Source: Streptomyces noursei ATCC 11455 (GTDB lineage Bacteria > Actinomycetota > Actinomycetes > Streptomycetales > Streptomycetaceae). Taken from it: 64,000 nt of DNA. Below the pieces are notes generated by a model. The model made no database searches and was not told the DNA's origin. It worked only from the letters and a program-made list of their open reading frames with translations. The position numbers and the translations under genes are program-made. Within the stretch, counting starts at the first letter, position 1. Each line of letters begins with the position of its first letter. Below, in pieces: positions 28,159-38,453 of the stretch. The stretch spans positions 1,984,001 to 2,048,000 of the forward strand of contig NZ_CP011533.1 in the NCBI RefSeq assembly GCF_001704275.1, written 5' to 3'.

Positions 28159-30003
28159 TCACATGGCGTACATTCGCTCTAGGATTCGTCCGTATTTGTG
28201 GCGAATAACACCGCGCCGGAGTTTCATCGACGGCGTTAGTTCGCCAGATTCCGGACCCCATTCCTCGCCCAGCAAGATAAATCGCTTGACCTGTTCCGTG
28301 CGATTCAGCCGCGCGTTGGCCACCGTCACGCCCCGTTCGACCTCCGCACGGACGGCCGGATGCCGGGCCAGTTCCGCAAGGCTCCCCGCGATGCCGTGCC
28401 GGGCCGCCCAGGCCGGAGCCAGCTCCGGATCCAGCACCAGCAGCGCCACCAGGTACGACCGGCCGTCGCCGTGCACCAGGGCCTGCCCGACGAGCGGATG
28501 CTCCTTGAGGGCGTTCTCGACCAGCGCCGGCGAGACGTTCTTGCCGGTCGACGTCACGATCATTTCCTTCTTGCGGTCGGTCAGCCAGAGGAAGCCGTCC
28601 GCGTCGATCCGGCCGATGTCGCCGGTGCGGAACCAGCCGTCCGCGCCGGTGGCCGGCTCCACCGTCCCGTCGGCCCGGAGGTACCCGGCGCACACCGTCC
28701 GGCCGCGCACCTCGATCTCGCCGTCCGCGGCCGTACGCACCTCCAGCCCGGCCAGCGGCCGGCCCACCGAACCCAGCCGGAAGCCGTCGGGGCCGTTGGT
28801 CGTGACCACCCCCACCGTCTCGGTCAGCCCCCACGCGTCCATGATCACGATGCCGAATCCGGCCCAGAACCGCACCACCTCCGGCGGCATCGGCGCGGAG
28901 GCACTCGCCGTCCACACCAGCCGGTCGAAACCGGCCGCCGCCAGCAGCGGGTCCAGCACCTGCGCCTTCGCGGTGGCGTACGCCGCGGCCAGCGCGGCGG
29001 GCGGCCGCTGCCCGCGCTCCCGGTGGGCGACATGGGCGCGGGCGGTCTCAGCCGCCGCCGCCACGGCCCGCCGGCGCTCGGCGGGAAGCTCCGCCAGCGC
29101 GGCCCGGACGGTCGCCGCCAGCTTCTCCCACACCCGCGGCACCCCGAAGAACTGTGCCGGCCGCAGCTCACGGGCGGTCGGCGCGACCGCCGCCGGATCC
29201 GCGCACAGGTAGACGTGCGCGGCCCGGAAGACCGGCAGGTAGAGGCCCAGCATCCGCTCGGCGATGTGCGCGAAGGGCAGGTAGCACAGGTGCGCGGCGT
29301 GGTCCGGCAGCTCGACGACGCCGTCCAGCGCCGCCGCGTTGAGCAGCACATGGCGGTGGCTGACCACCACCCCCTTGGGGTCGCCGGTCGTGCCGGAGGT
29401 ATAGACCACGGTGAGGGTGTCGCCGGCGTCGCCCTGCCGCCAGGTGGCCTCGAACTCCCCTGGGTCGTACGCCTCGGCGCCACGGGCCGCCACCGCGGCG
29501 AAGCTCTCGTACCGGCCCGCCGCCCCACGACCGGCGGCCGGCGGCCCGTCCGCCGGTTCGACGACCACCAGCCGCTCCAGCCGCGCCGCCGCATCGTCGA
29601 GCAGCGGCTCCCAGCGCGCCCGCTCCCGGGGGCCCTCCACCACGGCCAGGCGGGCCCGGCTGTGCCGGGCGATATGCGCGATCTGGCCCGGTGCGGCGGT
29701 GCCGTAGACCGTGACGGGCACCGCGCCCAGATGCACCAGGGCGAGGTCGCCGAGCCAGTGCTCGGGGCGATTGCCCATCATGAGCAGGACGATCTCCCCG
29801 CGGCGGACGCCGAGCGCCCGGAACCCGGCGGCCAGTTCACCGATCCGGCGGCGGGCCGCCGCCCAACTGAGCGTCCGCCAACCGCCGTCCGGGCCGCGCC
29901 AGGACAGGGCCGGTCGTGCGCCGTGGTCCTCGGCGTTGCGCAACAACAGGGCGGGCAGCGTGAGTTCGCCCGGCTCACCGGGCATACGCAGGAGCGTGGT
30001 CAT
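28159..30003 (-). CDS. long-chain acyl-CoA ligase (AMP-forming)
   Basis: A 614-residue ANL-superfamily enzyme. The phosphate loop is YTSGTTGDPKG (about 200-210), the adenine-binding segment is AWGLTETVGV, and the hinge and C-domain are GWFRTGDIGRIDADGFLWLTDRKKEMIVTSTGKNVSP. The size and the last motif match FadD15-type long-chain fatty acyl-CoA synthetases, which join fatty acid and CoA using ATP. GGGAGG precedes the ATG. It is divergent from a MerR regulator, with a MerR-type promoter in the 130-nt spacer, and lies next to a beta-oxidation set. Confidence 0.92.
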   Translation of the reverse strand: MTTLLRMPGEPGELTLPALLLRNAEDHGARPALSWRGPDGGWRTLSWAAARRRIGELAAGFRALGVRRGEIVLLMMGNRPEHWLGDLALVHLGAVPVTVYGTAAPGQIAHIARHSRARLAVVEGPRERARWEPLLDDAAARLERLVVVEPADGPPAAGRGAAGRYESFAAVAARGAEAYDPGEFEATWRQGDAGDTLTVVYTSGTTGDPKGVVVSHRHVLLNAAALDGVVELPDHAAHLCYLPFAHIAERMLGLYLPVFRAAHVYLCADPAAVAPTARELRPAQFFGVPRVWEKLAATVRAALAELPAERRRAVAAAAETARAHVAHRERGQRPPAALAAAYATAKAQVLDPLLAAAGFDRLVWTASASAPMPPEVVRFWAGFGIVIMDAWGLTETVGVVTTNGPDGFRLGSVGRPLAGLEVRTAADGEIEVRGRTVCAGYLRADGTVEPATGADGWFRTGDIGRIDADGFLWLTDRKKEMIVTSTGKNVSPALVENALKEHPLVGQALVHGDGRSYLVALLVLDPELAPAWAARHGIAGSLAELARHPAVRAEVERGVTVANARLNRTEQVKRFILLGEEWGPESGELTPSMKLRRGVIRHKYGRILERMYAM

Positions 30004-30101
30004 GGCGGCCTCCCGAGGGTGTGGGCCTGATCTGCGGACCGTACGGAGGACCCAGGCCCTGCCCGAAGGGGGCCCGGCTGCGCGCTGAGCGGTGAAGAAG
30101 G

Positions 30102-30132
30102 TTTCACAGGACTGGTGAGACAGCAATACTGT
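30102..30132 (+). promoter_or_regulatory. MerR-type promoter with 19-bp spacer
   Basis: TTTCAC (30102-30107) and TACTGT (30127-30132) are separated by exactly 19 bp, the overlong spacing typical of MerR-controlled promoters. TACTGT is five bases before ATG 30138, so the MerR mRNA would be leaderless and its gene autoregulated. Confidence 0.5.
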
Positions 30133-30137
30133 TGAAC

Positions 30138-30926
30138 ATGATGGAGTCCGCCCCCGGCCTGACCGTCGACGAGCTCGCCGCCCGCGCCGGCGTCACGGTC
30201 CGCACGATCCGCTTCTACAGCACCCGCGGCCTGCTGCCGCCGCCCGAGATCGGCCCGCGGCGGGTCGGCCGCTACGGCCCGGACCACCTCTCGCGGCTCG
30301 CGCTCATCGAGGAACTCCAGCACCAGGGCCTGACCCTGTCCGCCATCGAACGCTACCTGGCGCAGCTGCCGCCCGATCTCAGCGCCCAGGACCTGGCCAT
30401 CCACCGCGCCCTGGTGGCGAGCTGGATCCCGGACCAGGCGGAGGACGCCACCCGGGACCAGCTGGAGCGACGGGTCGGCCGGCAGCTCACCGAGGAGGAC
30501 CTCGACCGACTGGCCGCGATGAACGTCCTGGTGCGCACCGAGGATCCGGAGGTCTTCCGGGTCGATCCGGGGCTGCTGCACCTGGGGACGCGGCTGCTCG
30601 ACGTGCCGATCGCGCTGGAGACGATCCTGGCGGCGCGCACCGTCGTCATCGAGCACACCCGCTCGGCGGCCCGGGAGCTCGGCCGGCTGTTCAAGGACGA
30701 GGTATGGGAGCCGTACCGGGACGGCGGGCCGGACGCGGAGGAGATGGCGCGGATGAAGTCGCTGTCGGCCCATATGCAGCCGATGGTGGTGCAGGCACTG
30801 GTCACCGCCTTCCAACGATCGATGAAGGAAGAACTGCGGGAGTGGCTCGGCAAGGGCACACCCGAGGGCCCGGCGGAACACGGCGGCGCGGACGAGCGCG
30901 GCGGCGCGGACCCGGACCCGGGGTGA
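30138..30926 (+). CDS. MerR family regulator
   Basis: A 262-residue regulator with the N-terminal winged HTH of MerR proteins (LTVDELAARAGVTVRTIRFYSTRGLLPPP, then VGRYGPDHLSRLALIEELQHQGLTL), a long helical middle and a low-complexity Gly/Asp/Ala tail. No cysteine metal site is seen, so it is not a typical metal sensor; a fatty-acid or acyl-CoA signal would fit its neighbours. A TTG at 30132 is also in frame, but ATG 30138 fits the -10 spacing. It is convergent with the FadB-like gene. Confidence 0.85.
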   Translation: MMESAPGLTVDELAARAGVTVRTIRFYSTRGLLPPPEIGPRRVGRYGPDHLSRLALIEELQHQGLTLSAIERYLAQLPPDLSAQDLAIHRALVASWIPDQAEDATRDQLERRVGRQLTEEDLDRLAAMNVLVRTEDPEVFRVDPGLLHLGTRLLDVPIALETILAARTVVIEHTRSAARELGRLFKDEVWEPYRDGGPDAEEMARMKSLSAHMQPMVVQALVTAFQRSMKEELREWLGKGTPEGPAEHGGADERGGADPDPG

Positions 30927-30932
30927 CGGGGA

Positions 30933-30949
30933 CGGGCCGCGGCGGCCCG
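30933..30949. terminator. short hairpin between convergent genes
   Basis: CGGGCC (30933-30938) and GGCCCG (30944-30949) around a 5-nt loop, between the MerR and FadB-like stops. Confidence 0.45.
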
Positions 30950-30963
30950 CCCCCGCGCACGGC

Positions 30964-33183
30964 TCAGTCGCTGAACTTCTCACCCCGCTCGGCCTTTTCG
31001 ACCAGCAGCGCGGAGGGCGCGAACCGGTCGCCGTAGGCCGCCTGGAGCTCCCGGGCACGGGCCACGAACCCGGGCAGGCCCACGAGCTCCTCCCGCCCGG
31101 CCCCGTCGCCCTTCTCCTGCCCTGGCCCACCCTGGTAACCGTTGATGTACTGGAGCACACCGCCGGTCCAGCCCGGGAAGCCGATGCCCAAGATGGAGCC
31201 GATGTTGGCGTCGGCGACGGACGTCAACACGCCCTCCTCCAGGCAGCGGACGGTGTCCAGCGCCTCGGAGAACAGCATCCGCTCCTGCATGTCCCGGAAC
31301 GGGATGGTGGCGCCCTCCCGCTGGAAGTGCTCGCGCAGCCCCGGCCACAGGCCGACCCGCTTGCCGTCGTCGCCGTACGCGTAGAAGCCCGCGCCGCCAC
31401 TGCGACCGGGGCGCCCGAACTCGTCCACCATGCGGTCGATGACGGCGTCGGCCGGGTGCGGCTGCCAGGTGCCGCCGGCCTCCTCCACGGCGCGCCTGGT
31501 CTCGTTGCGGATCTTGCGCGGGAGGGTGAGGGTGAGCTCGTCCATCAGGGACAGCACCTTGGCCGGGTAGCCGGCCTGGGCCGCGGCCTGTTCTACCGAG
31601 GCCGGGTCGAGGCCCTCGCCGATCATCGCCACGCCCTCGTTGATGAAGTGGCCGATGACGCGGGAGGTGAAGAAGCCGCGCGAGTCGTTGACGACGATCG
31701 GGGTCTTCTTGATCTGGCGCACCAGGTCGAAGGCGCGGGCCAGCGCCTCGTCACCGGTCCGCTCGCCCTTGATGATCTCCACCAGCGGCATCTTGTCGAC
31801 CGGCGAGAAGAAGTGCAGGCCGATGAAGTCGGCGTCCCGCTCGACGCCTTCGGCCAGCAGCGTGATGGGCAGGGTGGAGGTGTTGGAGCACAGCAGCGCG
31901 TCGGGGCCGACGATGTGCTGGATCTCCTTGAACACCTTGTGCTTGAGGGCGACGTCCTCGAAGACCGCCTCGATGACCGCGTCGCAGCCGGCGAGGTCGG
32001 CGGGCTCGGCGGTGGGGGTGATCCGGGCCAGCAGCTCGTCGCGCTGCGCCTCGGTGGTCCGCCCCTTGGCCAGCGCCTTGGCGAGCAGCCCCTCGGAGTA
32101 CTCCCTGCCCCGCTCGGCCGCCTCCAGGGTGATGTCCTTGAGGACGACCTCGATGCCCGCCCTGGCACAGGCGTAGGCGATGCCCGCGCCCATCATGCCG
32201 GCGCCGAGGACGCCGACCTTCCGGACCGTGCGCGGCTCGATGCCCTTGGGGCGGTTGGCACCGGAGTTGACGGCCTGGAGGTCGAAGAAGAACGCCTGGA
32301 TCATGTTCTTGGAGACCTGGCCGGTGACCAGCTCGACGAAGTAGCGCGCCTCGATGGTCTGCGCGGTCTCGAAGTCGACCTGGGAGCCCTCGACGGCCGC
32401 GGCGAGGATGTTGCGCGGGGCCGGGTAGGGCGCGCCGTTGAGCTGCTTCTTGAGGTTGGCGGGGAACGCCGGGAGGTTGGCGGCGAACTTCGGATGGGCC
32501 GGAGTGCCACCGGGGATCTTGTAGCCCTTGACGTCCCACGGCTGCTGGGACTCGGGGTGGGCGTCGATGAACTCCCGTGCCTTGACGAGCAGTTCCTCGG
32601 GGGTCGCGGCGACCTCGTGGATCAGCCCGTTGTCCTTGGCGCGGGTGGCGTTGTACTGGGTGCCCTGCAGGAGCACCTTCAGCAGCGCGTCGGTAATGCC
32701 CAGCAGCCGGACCGTGCGGGTGACGCCGCCGCCGGCGGGCAGCAGGCCGAGGGTGACCTCGGGCAGGCCGATCTTGGTGCCGGGGGTGTCCAGGGCGACA
32801 CGGTGGTGGCAGGCCAGGGCGATCTCGTAACCGCCGCCCAGCGCGGCGCCGTTGATGGCGGCGACGACGGGCTTGCCGAGCGTCTCGATCCGCCGCAGGT
32901 CGCGCTTGATGCCGTTGCCCGCCTCGAACGCCTGCTGCGCCTGGTCGGGGGTGACGGCGATCAGGTCGCGCAGGTCGCCGCCGGCGAAGAAGGTCTTCTT
33001 GGCGGAGGTGAAGATGATGCCGCGGATCCCGTCCTTCTCGGCCTCCAGGCGGTCGGCGACCGCGGTGAGGGAGGTCTTGAAGGCGCTGTTCATGGTGTTG
33101 GCGGACTGGTCGGGGTCGTCCAGGACCAGGGTGACGACACCGGTCTCGTCCTGCTCCCAGCGAATGGTGGTGGATTCACTCAT
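30964..33183 (-). CDS. fadB: bifunctional enoyl-CoA hydratase / 3-hydroxyacyl-CoA dehydrogenase (FadB-like)
   Basis: A 739-residue beta-oxidation multienzyme. Residues 1-190 are the crotonase domain (FAGGDLRDL and AAINGAALGGGYEIALACHHR oxyanion motifs, GLPEVTLGLLPAGGG with the catalytic Glu). From about 320 the NAD-binding fold GVLGAGMMGAGIAYACA starts, followed by the dehydrogenase active-site segment GLHFFSPVDKMPLVEI and C-terminal helical domains (SRGFFTSRV). It hydrates enoyl-CoA and oxidises the 3-hydroxyacyl-CoA product with NAD. It is the last gene of a run read from 37220 down; the thiolase ends 33 nt upstream. Confidence 0.95.
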   Translation of the reverse strand: MSESTTIRWEQDETGVVTLVLDDPDQSANTMNSAFKTSLTAVADRLEAEKDGIRGIIFTSAKKTFFAGGDLRDLIAVTPDQAQQAFEAGNGIKRDLRRIETLGKPVVAAINGAALGGGYEIALACHHRVALDTPGTKIGLPEVTLGLLPAGGGVTRTVRLLGITDALLKVLLQGTQYNATRAKDNGLIHEVAATPEELLVKAREFIDAHPESQQPWDVKGYKIPGGTPAHPKFAANLPAFPANLKKQLNGAPYPAPRNILAAAVEGSQVDFETAQTIEARYFVELVTGQVSKNMIQAFFFDLQAVNSGANRPKGIEPRTVRKVGVLGAGMMGAGIAYACARAGIEVVLKDITLEAAERGREYSEGLLAKALAKGRTTEAQRDELLARITPTAEPADLAGCDAVIEAVFEDVALKHKVFKEIQHIVGPDALLCSNTSTLPITLLAEGVERDADFIGLHFFSPVDKMPLVEIIKGERTGDEALARAFDLVRQIKKTPIVVNDSRGFFTSRVIGHFINEGVAMIGEGLDPASVEQAAAQAGYPAKVLSLMDELTLTLPRKIRNETRRAVEEAGGTWQPHPADAVIDRMVDEFGRPGRSGGAGFYAYGDDGKRVGLWPGLREHFQREGATIPFRDMQERMLFSEALDTVRCLEEGVLTSVADANIGSILGIGFPGWTGGVLQYINGYQGGPGQEKGDGAGREELVGLPGFVARARELQAAYGDRFAPSALLVEKAERGEKFSD

Positions 33184-33216
33184 GGTTGGTACTCCGTGGT
33201 GGGCGGGACGAGGGGG

Positions 33217-34431
<1,215 letters not shown>

Positions 34432-34518
34432 TGAAAAGCCTTTCTTCGCGGCCCGGGGTCGGGGGCCCGCGGGGTCAGCCGCTGATGTCATGCCCCGGGA
34501 GGGCACGGTCGGGGAGGG

Positions 34519-35661
34519 TTAGCCGAGCAGGGAGCGGCCGATGATCTCCTTCATGATCTCGGTCGTCCCTCCGTAGATGGTCTGGATGCGGCCGTCGGTG
34601 AAGGCGCGGGCGACGGGGTATTCGGTCATGTAGCCGTATCCGCCGTGGAGTTGGAGGCAGCGGTCGGCCACCCGCTTCTGCAGCTCGGTGGCCCACCACT
34701 TGGCCATGGAGGCGTGCACGGCGTCGAGGGTGCCGTCGGAGTGGTCGGCGATGCAGCGGTCGAGGAAGGCTCGGGTGACCGCGCACTCGGTGGCCATCTC
34801 GGCTATCTCGAACCGGATGTGCTGGAGCTTGGCGAGCGGCCGGCCGAACGCCTCGCGCTCCTTGACATAGCCGGTGGTGATCTCCAGCAGGTGCTCGGCG
34901 GCGGCGATCCCGGCGATCGCTATCGCCATCCGCTCCTGGGCGAGATTGGTCATCAGGTGCACGAAGGCGCCGTTGAGCTCGCCGAGGAGGTTCTCCTTGG
35001 GCACCCGCACGTCGTTGAAGAACAGTTCGGCGGTGTCCTGCGACTTCTGGCCGATCTTGTCGAGGTTGCGGCCCCGCTCGAAGCCGGCCATCCCGCGCTC
35101 GACGACCAGCAGGCTCAGGCCGTGCGCGCCGCCCTCGGGGGTGGTCTTGGCGACGACGATCACGAGGTCGGCGAGGATGCCGTTGGAGATGAAGGTCTTG
35201 GAGCCGTTGAGGATCCAGTGGTCGCCGCGGTCCTCGGCGGCGGTGCGGATGCCCTGGAGGTCGGAGCCGGCGCCGGGCTCGGTCATCGCGATGGCGGTGA
35301 TGGTCTCGCCCGTGCAGAAGCCGGGCAGCCAGCGGCGCTTCTGCTCCTCGGTGGCGAGCGAGGTCAGATAGGGACCGATGATGTCGTTGTGCAGCCCGAT
35401 GGCGAAGCCCGGGGTGCCGGCGCGGGTGAACTCCTCGGCCAGGACGGCGCTGTAGCGGAAGTCGGTGGCGCCCCCGCCGCCGTATTCCTCGGGCACGGCC
35501 AGGCCCAGCAGTCCCTGCCGGCCGGCCGCCCGCCAGGCGTCCCGGCTGACGATGCCGTCCTTCTCCCACTTCTCGTAGTGCGGCGTCACCTCCTTGGCGA
35601 GGAAGGTGCGCACCGTCTCGCGGAAGGCGTCGTGGTCCTCGGTGAAGATCTGGCGCTTCAC
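34519..35661 (-). CDS. acyl-CoA dehydrogenase
   Basis: A 380-residue FAD-dependent dehydrogenase. The FAD/substrate loop AMTEPGAGSDLQGI is near residue 125, and the C-terminal LHGGYGYMTEYPVARAFTDGRIQTIYGGTTEIMKEII includes the conserved glycine loop and the Glu of GGTTEIM. It makes the first double bond in acyl-CoA, passing electrons to ETF. GTG 35661 has AAGGGA upstream. It is the first intact gene of the downstream three-gene set and lies behind a decayed ORF. Confidence 0.93.
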   Translation of the reverse strand: MKRQIFTEDHDAFRETVRTFLAKEVTPHYEKWEKDGIVSRDAWRAAGRQGLLGLAVPEEYGGGGATDFRYSAVLAEEFTRAGTPGFAIGLHNDIIGPYLTSLATEEQKRRWLPGFCTGETITAIAMTEPGAGSDLQGIRTAAEDRGDHWILNGSKTFISNGILADLVIVVAKTTPEGGAHGLSLLVVERGMAGFERGRNLDKIGQKSQDTAELFFNDVRVPKENLLGELNGAFVHLMTNLAQERMAIAIAGIAAAEHLLEITTGYVKEREAFGRPLAKLQHIRFEIAEMATECAVTRAFLDRCIADHSDGTLDAVHASMAKWWATELQKRVADRCLQLHGGYGYMTEYPVARAFTDGRIQTIYGGTTEIMKEIIGRSLLG

Positions 35662-35757
35662 GCTGCTGTCCCTTCGGGGATGGTCCTGGGTGGTCGGCGG
35701 GGCTGCTCGGGCCGGGGTCCGGGGTCCCCCGGTGGGTGCTTCCTCGTGCCCGGTCCC

Positions 35758-36054
35758 TCAGAGCCGGCTCGTGACGGTCGCGCCGAGTGCGGCGGGATCG
35801 GGGCCTATGGGCCGGGCGTTGAACGTCCTCACGCCGGCCTCCCGGCACACGGCGATCGTCCCCTCGGCCTTCGTCCGAGGGGACGCCCATGCGGCCGTGG
35901 GCGGCGGCGAGGCCGTGGTGGAAGTGCTTCCTCGTCGCGTCCATGCCGCGGGCGACGGTCTGCGGCGGCCGAGCGCGGGGGTGCGGTGGGCGGCCGCCCC
36001 TTCGGCGGCGCGGCGCGGATCGATCGCGTACCGGAGGGTGGCGGAGAGCTCCAT
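35758..36054 (-). pseudogene. 98-codon remnant coupled to the racemase gene
   Basis: The ATG (36054-36052) overlaps the racemase stop by one base (TGATG), so it should be translated. The ORF starts MELSATLRYAIDPRRAAE and ends GVRTFNARPIGPDPAALGATV, segments that look protein-like. The middle is Pro/Arg/Thr-rich and looks out of frame, whereas another minus-strand frame there reads TVARGMDATRKHFHHGLAAA and AHGRMGVPSDE. I read this as a gene with an internal deletion and frameshifts. The ends faintly recall flavin/F420-dependent luciferase-like oxidoreductases, but the family is not established. Confidence 0.5.
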
Positions 36055-37220
36055 CAGTGGGCCGCCTCCTTCCGCTCGGTGCGGCGCGGGCCGTCGGCCG
36101 GGGCGGCGAGGCCGGGCACGCGCCAGTCGCGGGCGACCTCTTCGGTGTCCGCTCCGGGCCGGGCGGGGGGTCTGCGGACCGTCCCGGGGGTGGCCGAGAA
36201 GCGGGGTGCGGGGGCGGGTTGGGTGAGGCCGGCGTGCTCGGTGAAGGTGCCGCGGGCGGCGAGGTGCGGGTGCGCCGGGGCCTCGCGCAGGGAGAGCACG
36301 GGTGCCACGCAGGCGTCGGAGTCCTGGAAGACGGCGGTCCACTCGTCCCGGGTACGGGTCCGGAACCGGGCGGCGATGGCGGTGCGGAGCTGCTCCCAGG
36401 CGGCGAGGTCGTCCCGGCCGGGGACCTCGTCCGCGATGCCGAGCAGCCGGATGAACTCGGCGTAGAACCGCTGCTCCAGCGCGCCGACGGCCATGTACCC
36501 GCCGTCGGCGGTCTCGTAGGCGCCGTAGAACGGTGTGCCGCCGTCGAGGAGGTTGGCGCCCCGCCGGTCCTGCCAGCCGCCGGCCGCCAGCATGCCGTGG
36601 ATCATCGCCGTCAGATGGGCCGTGCCGTCGACGATCGCGGCGTCCACGACCTGGCCCGCTCCGCCCTCGGTGCGGGCGTGCTGGAGGGCCGCGAGGACCC
36701 CGATGACGAGGTACAGGGAGCCGCCGGCGTAGTCGCCGAGCAGATTGGCGGGGATGGCGGGCGGGCCGTCGGGCGGGCCGATCATGCCGAGGGCGCCGGT
36801 GATGGCGATGTAGCCGATGTCGTGCCCGGCGGTGCCGGAGAGCGGGCCTTCCTGCCCCCAGCCGGTCATCCGGCCGTAGACCAGGCGGGGGTTGCGCGCC
36901 AGGCAGGGCTCGGGCCCGACGCCCAGTCGTTCGGCCACGCCGGGGCGGTATCCCTCGATCAGGACGTCGGCGCGCTCGGCCAGGTCGAGGACCTGCGCCA
37001 CCCCGGTGGGCTGCTTCAGATCCACCAGCACCGAGCGCTTGTTGCGGTTGGTGATGTCGGACGCCGGATCGATGCCCAGTCCGGCGCCTCCGGGGCGGTC
37101 GACCCGGACGACGTCGGCACCGAGGTCGGCGAGCAGCATGGCCGCGAACGGGCCGGGGCCGATGCCCGCGAGCTCCACCACCCGCACCCCGCTCAGCGGG
37201 CCGTTCCCTGACTGCGTCAT
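36054..37220 (-). CDS. alpha-methylacyl-CoA racemase (CaiB/BaiF family)
   Basis: A 388-residue class III CoA-transferase-fold protein. The pattern fits alpha-methylacyl-CoA racemase rather than a transferase: His in GHDIGYIAITGAL (near 131), Asp in NLLGDYAGGS (near 161) and Glu in GALEQRFYAEFI (near 248) correspond to the known catalytic residues of mycobacterial MCR. It would invert 2-methyl branched acyl-CoA so that dehydrogenation can proceed, as in branched-chain fatty acid or sterol side-chain breakdown. ATG 37220 is preferred; GTG 37241 is an alternative. Confidence 0.85.
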   Translation of the reverse strand: MTQSGNGPLSGVRVVELAGIGPGPFAAMLLADLGADVVRVDRPGGAGLGIDPASDITNRNKRSVLVDLKQPTGVAQVLDLAERADVLIEGYRPGVAERLGVGPEPCLARNPRLVYGRMTGWGQEGPLSGTAGHDIGYIAITGALGMIGPPDGPPAIPANLLGDYAGGSLYLVIGVLAALQHARTEGGAGQVVDAAIVDGTAHLTAMIHGMLAAGGWQDRRGANLLDGGTPFYGAYETADGGYMAVGALEQRFYAEFIRLLGIADEVPGRDDLAAWEQLRTAIAARFRTRTRDEWTAVFQDSDACVAPVLSLREAPAHPHLAARGTFTEHAGLTQPAPAPRFSATPGTVRRPPARPGADTEEVARDWRVPGLAAPADGPRRTERKEAAH

Positions 37221-37246
37221 CGCGCCCCATGCCTTCCGCACTGTGA

Positions 37247-37274
37247 CACTTCTGATGTAACACTCGTGATGTTA
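37247..37274. repeat. tandem 14-bp direct repeat in racemase promoter
   Basis: CACTTCTGATGTAA (37247-37260) is followed directly by CACTCGTGATGTTA (37261-37274), 11 of 14 identical. Within it TAACA and TGTTA arms (37257-37273) form an inverted repeat. It sits just upstream of the racemase start and is a candidate operator for the beta-oxidation genes. Confidence 0.55.
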
Positions 37275-37284
37275 AGAACGTGTT

Positions 37285-37375
37285 CCACTTTCCACAAGCC
37301 CCCCTGTGCCAAGTGGCCGTCAAGACAAAAGGCCCGCGTCGGCGATGCCCAACTGCCCTCGCCGTCACGGACCTT
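37285..37375. other. hairpins in the 380-nt spacer 37275-37654
   Basis: CCACTT/AAGTGG with an inner CACA/TGTG (37285-37316) forms one imperfect hairpin, and 37329-37345 with 37359-37375 (AAGG...GGCGA / TCGCC...CCTT) a second with three mismatches. The second resembles a terminator but no gene ends into it. I see no gene in the rest of the spacer. Confidence 0.35.
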
Positions 37376-37654
37376 CGCGCGCCTGCTGCTGCGCCTAATT
37401 CCCGCCGAACCGGTCGATGAGCCGCTCGGGGGCTATACAGCCGCGGAGCGCGACCCTGCGCGCCGGTGCCGTCATCGGCCCTGCCGCCTTCGCCATGCCG
37501 TCCTCCACGTCCGCTCCCCCGTCCGGCACCGCCCGCGGTGCCTCCGGCGGGCCGCGCACCGCCCGCGCCGCCCATCGCCCTCAACGCTAACCGCGACCAC
37601 TGACAACGGCCCGCGGAGCGCCGGACACCGGTCCGGCGGAGGGACAATGCCGTC

Positions 37655-38389
37655 ATGTCACACCTCGCCGCCGCATTATTCGACGTCCGCGCCGGCCAAG
37701 GGCTGCGGCAGTTCGCCGAGCTGGCCATCGCCCTGCTGCTGTCCTCGCTGATCGGGTTGGAGCGGGAGGCCCGGCAGAAGAGCGCCGGGCTGCGCACCCA
37801 CACCCTCGTCGGGGTGGGCAGCGCCCTGTTCATGGAAGTGTCGATCCACGGCTTCGGCTCGCTGCTGGGCACGGACGGTGTGGCGCTGGACCCGTCCCGG
37901 GTCGCCGCGCAGGTCGTCTCCGGCATCGGCTTCATCGGCGGTGGGCTGATCTTCGTGCGACGGGACGCGGTCCGGGGGCTGACGACGGCCGCGACCATCT
38001 GGCTGACCTGCGCCATCGGGATGGCCTGCGGCGGCGGGCTGCCGCTGCTCGCGATCGGCGCCACGGCGGTGCACTTCCTGATCGTGCGCGGCTTCGCGAA
38101 GGTCTCGGAACGGATCGCCTCGGGACCCGCCTTCGACCGGGTCGAACTCCGCCTCGCCTACCAGGCACAACACGGACTGCTGGGGCGAATATTGGAGCTG
38201 TGCACCGGAAGCGGGTTCCGGGTCACCGACGTCCAGGTGGAGACCGGCCAGGAGGTCGGCCACCCGGCGGCCGAGGTGTTGCTCCGTCTGGAGGGCAACG
38301 GTTCCGCGCATCCCCTGGTGGCGGCGCTGACGGAACTGGAGGGCGTCCGTGGCGTGGCGCTGGGGCGGCGCACCGACAGTACGGAGTGA
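37655..38389 (+). CDS. MgtC/SapB family membrane protein
   Basis: A 244-residue protein: four or five membrane segments (about 20-145) with family signatures LIGLEREARQKSAGLRTHTLVGVGSALF and GIGFIGGGLIFV, then a soluble ACT-like domain (about 160-240). MgtC proteins are linked to survival at low magnesium and, in pathogens, inside macrophages; several bind and inhibit ATP synthase. Its role here is unknown. GGAGGG lies about 10 nt before the ATG. No magnesium riboswitch could be recognised upstream. Confidence 0.88.
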   Translation: MSHLAAALFDVRAGQGLRQFAELAIALLLSSLIGLEREARQKSAGLRTHTLVGVGSALFMEVSIHGFGSLLGTDGVALDPSRVAAQVVSGIGFIGGGLIFVRRDAVRGLTTAATIWLTCAIGMACGGGLPLLAIGATAVHFLIVRGFAKVSERIASGPAFDRVELRLAYQAQHGLLGRILELCTGSGFRVTDVQVETGQEVGHPAAEVLLRLEGNGSAHPLVAALTELEGVRGVALGRRTDSTE

Positions 38390-38453
38390 CCCCGGCCGCG
38401 GCCGCGTACGGCGGCAGCTGCCACCGTCGGACGCCGCGTTCCCCCGCCCCTCG

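Noticed and set aside
37275..37654. Magnesium riboswitch before the MgtC-like gene
   Set aside because: Hairpins exist, but I could not match an M-box or ykkC-like core; too weak to claim.
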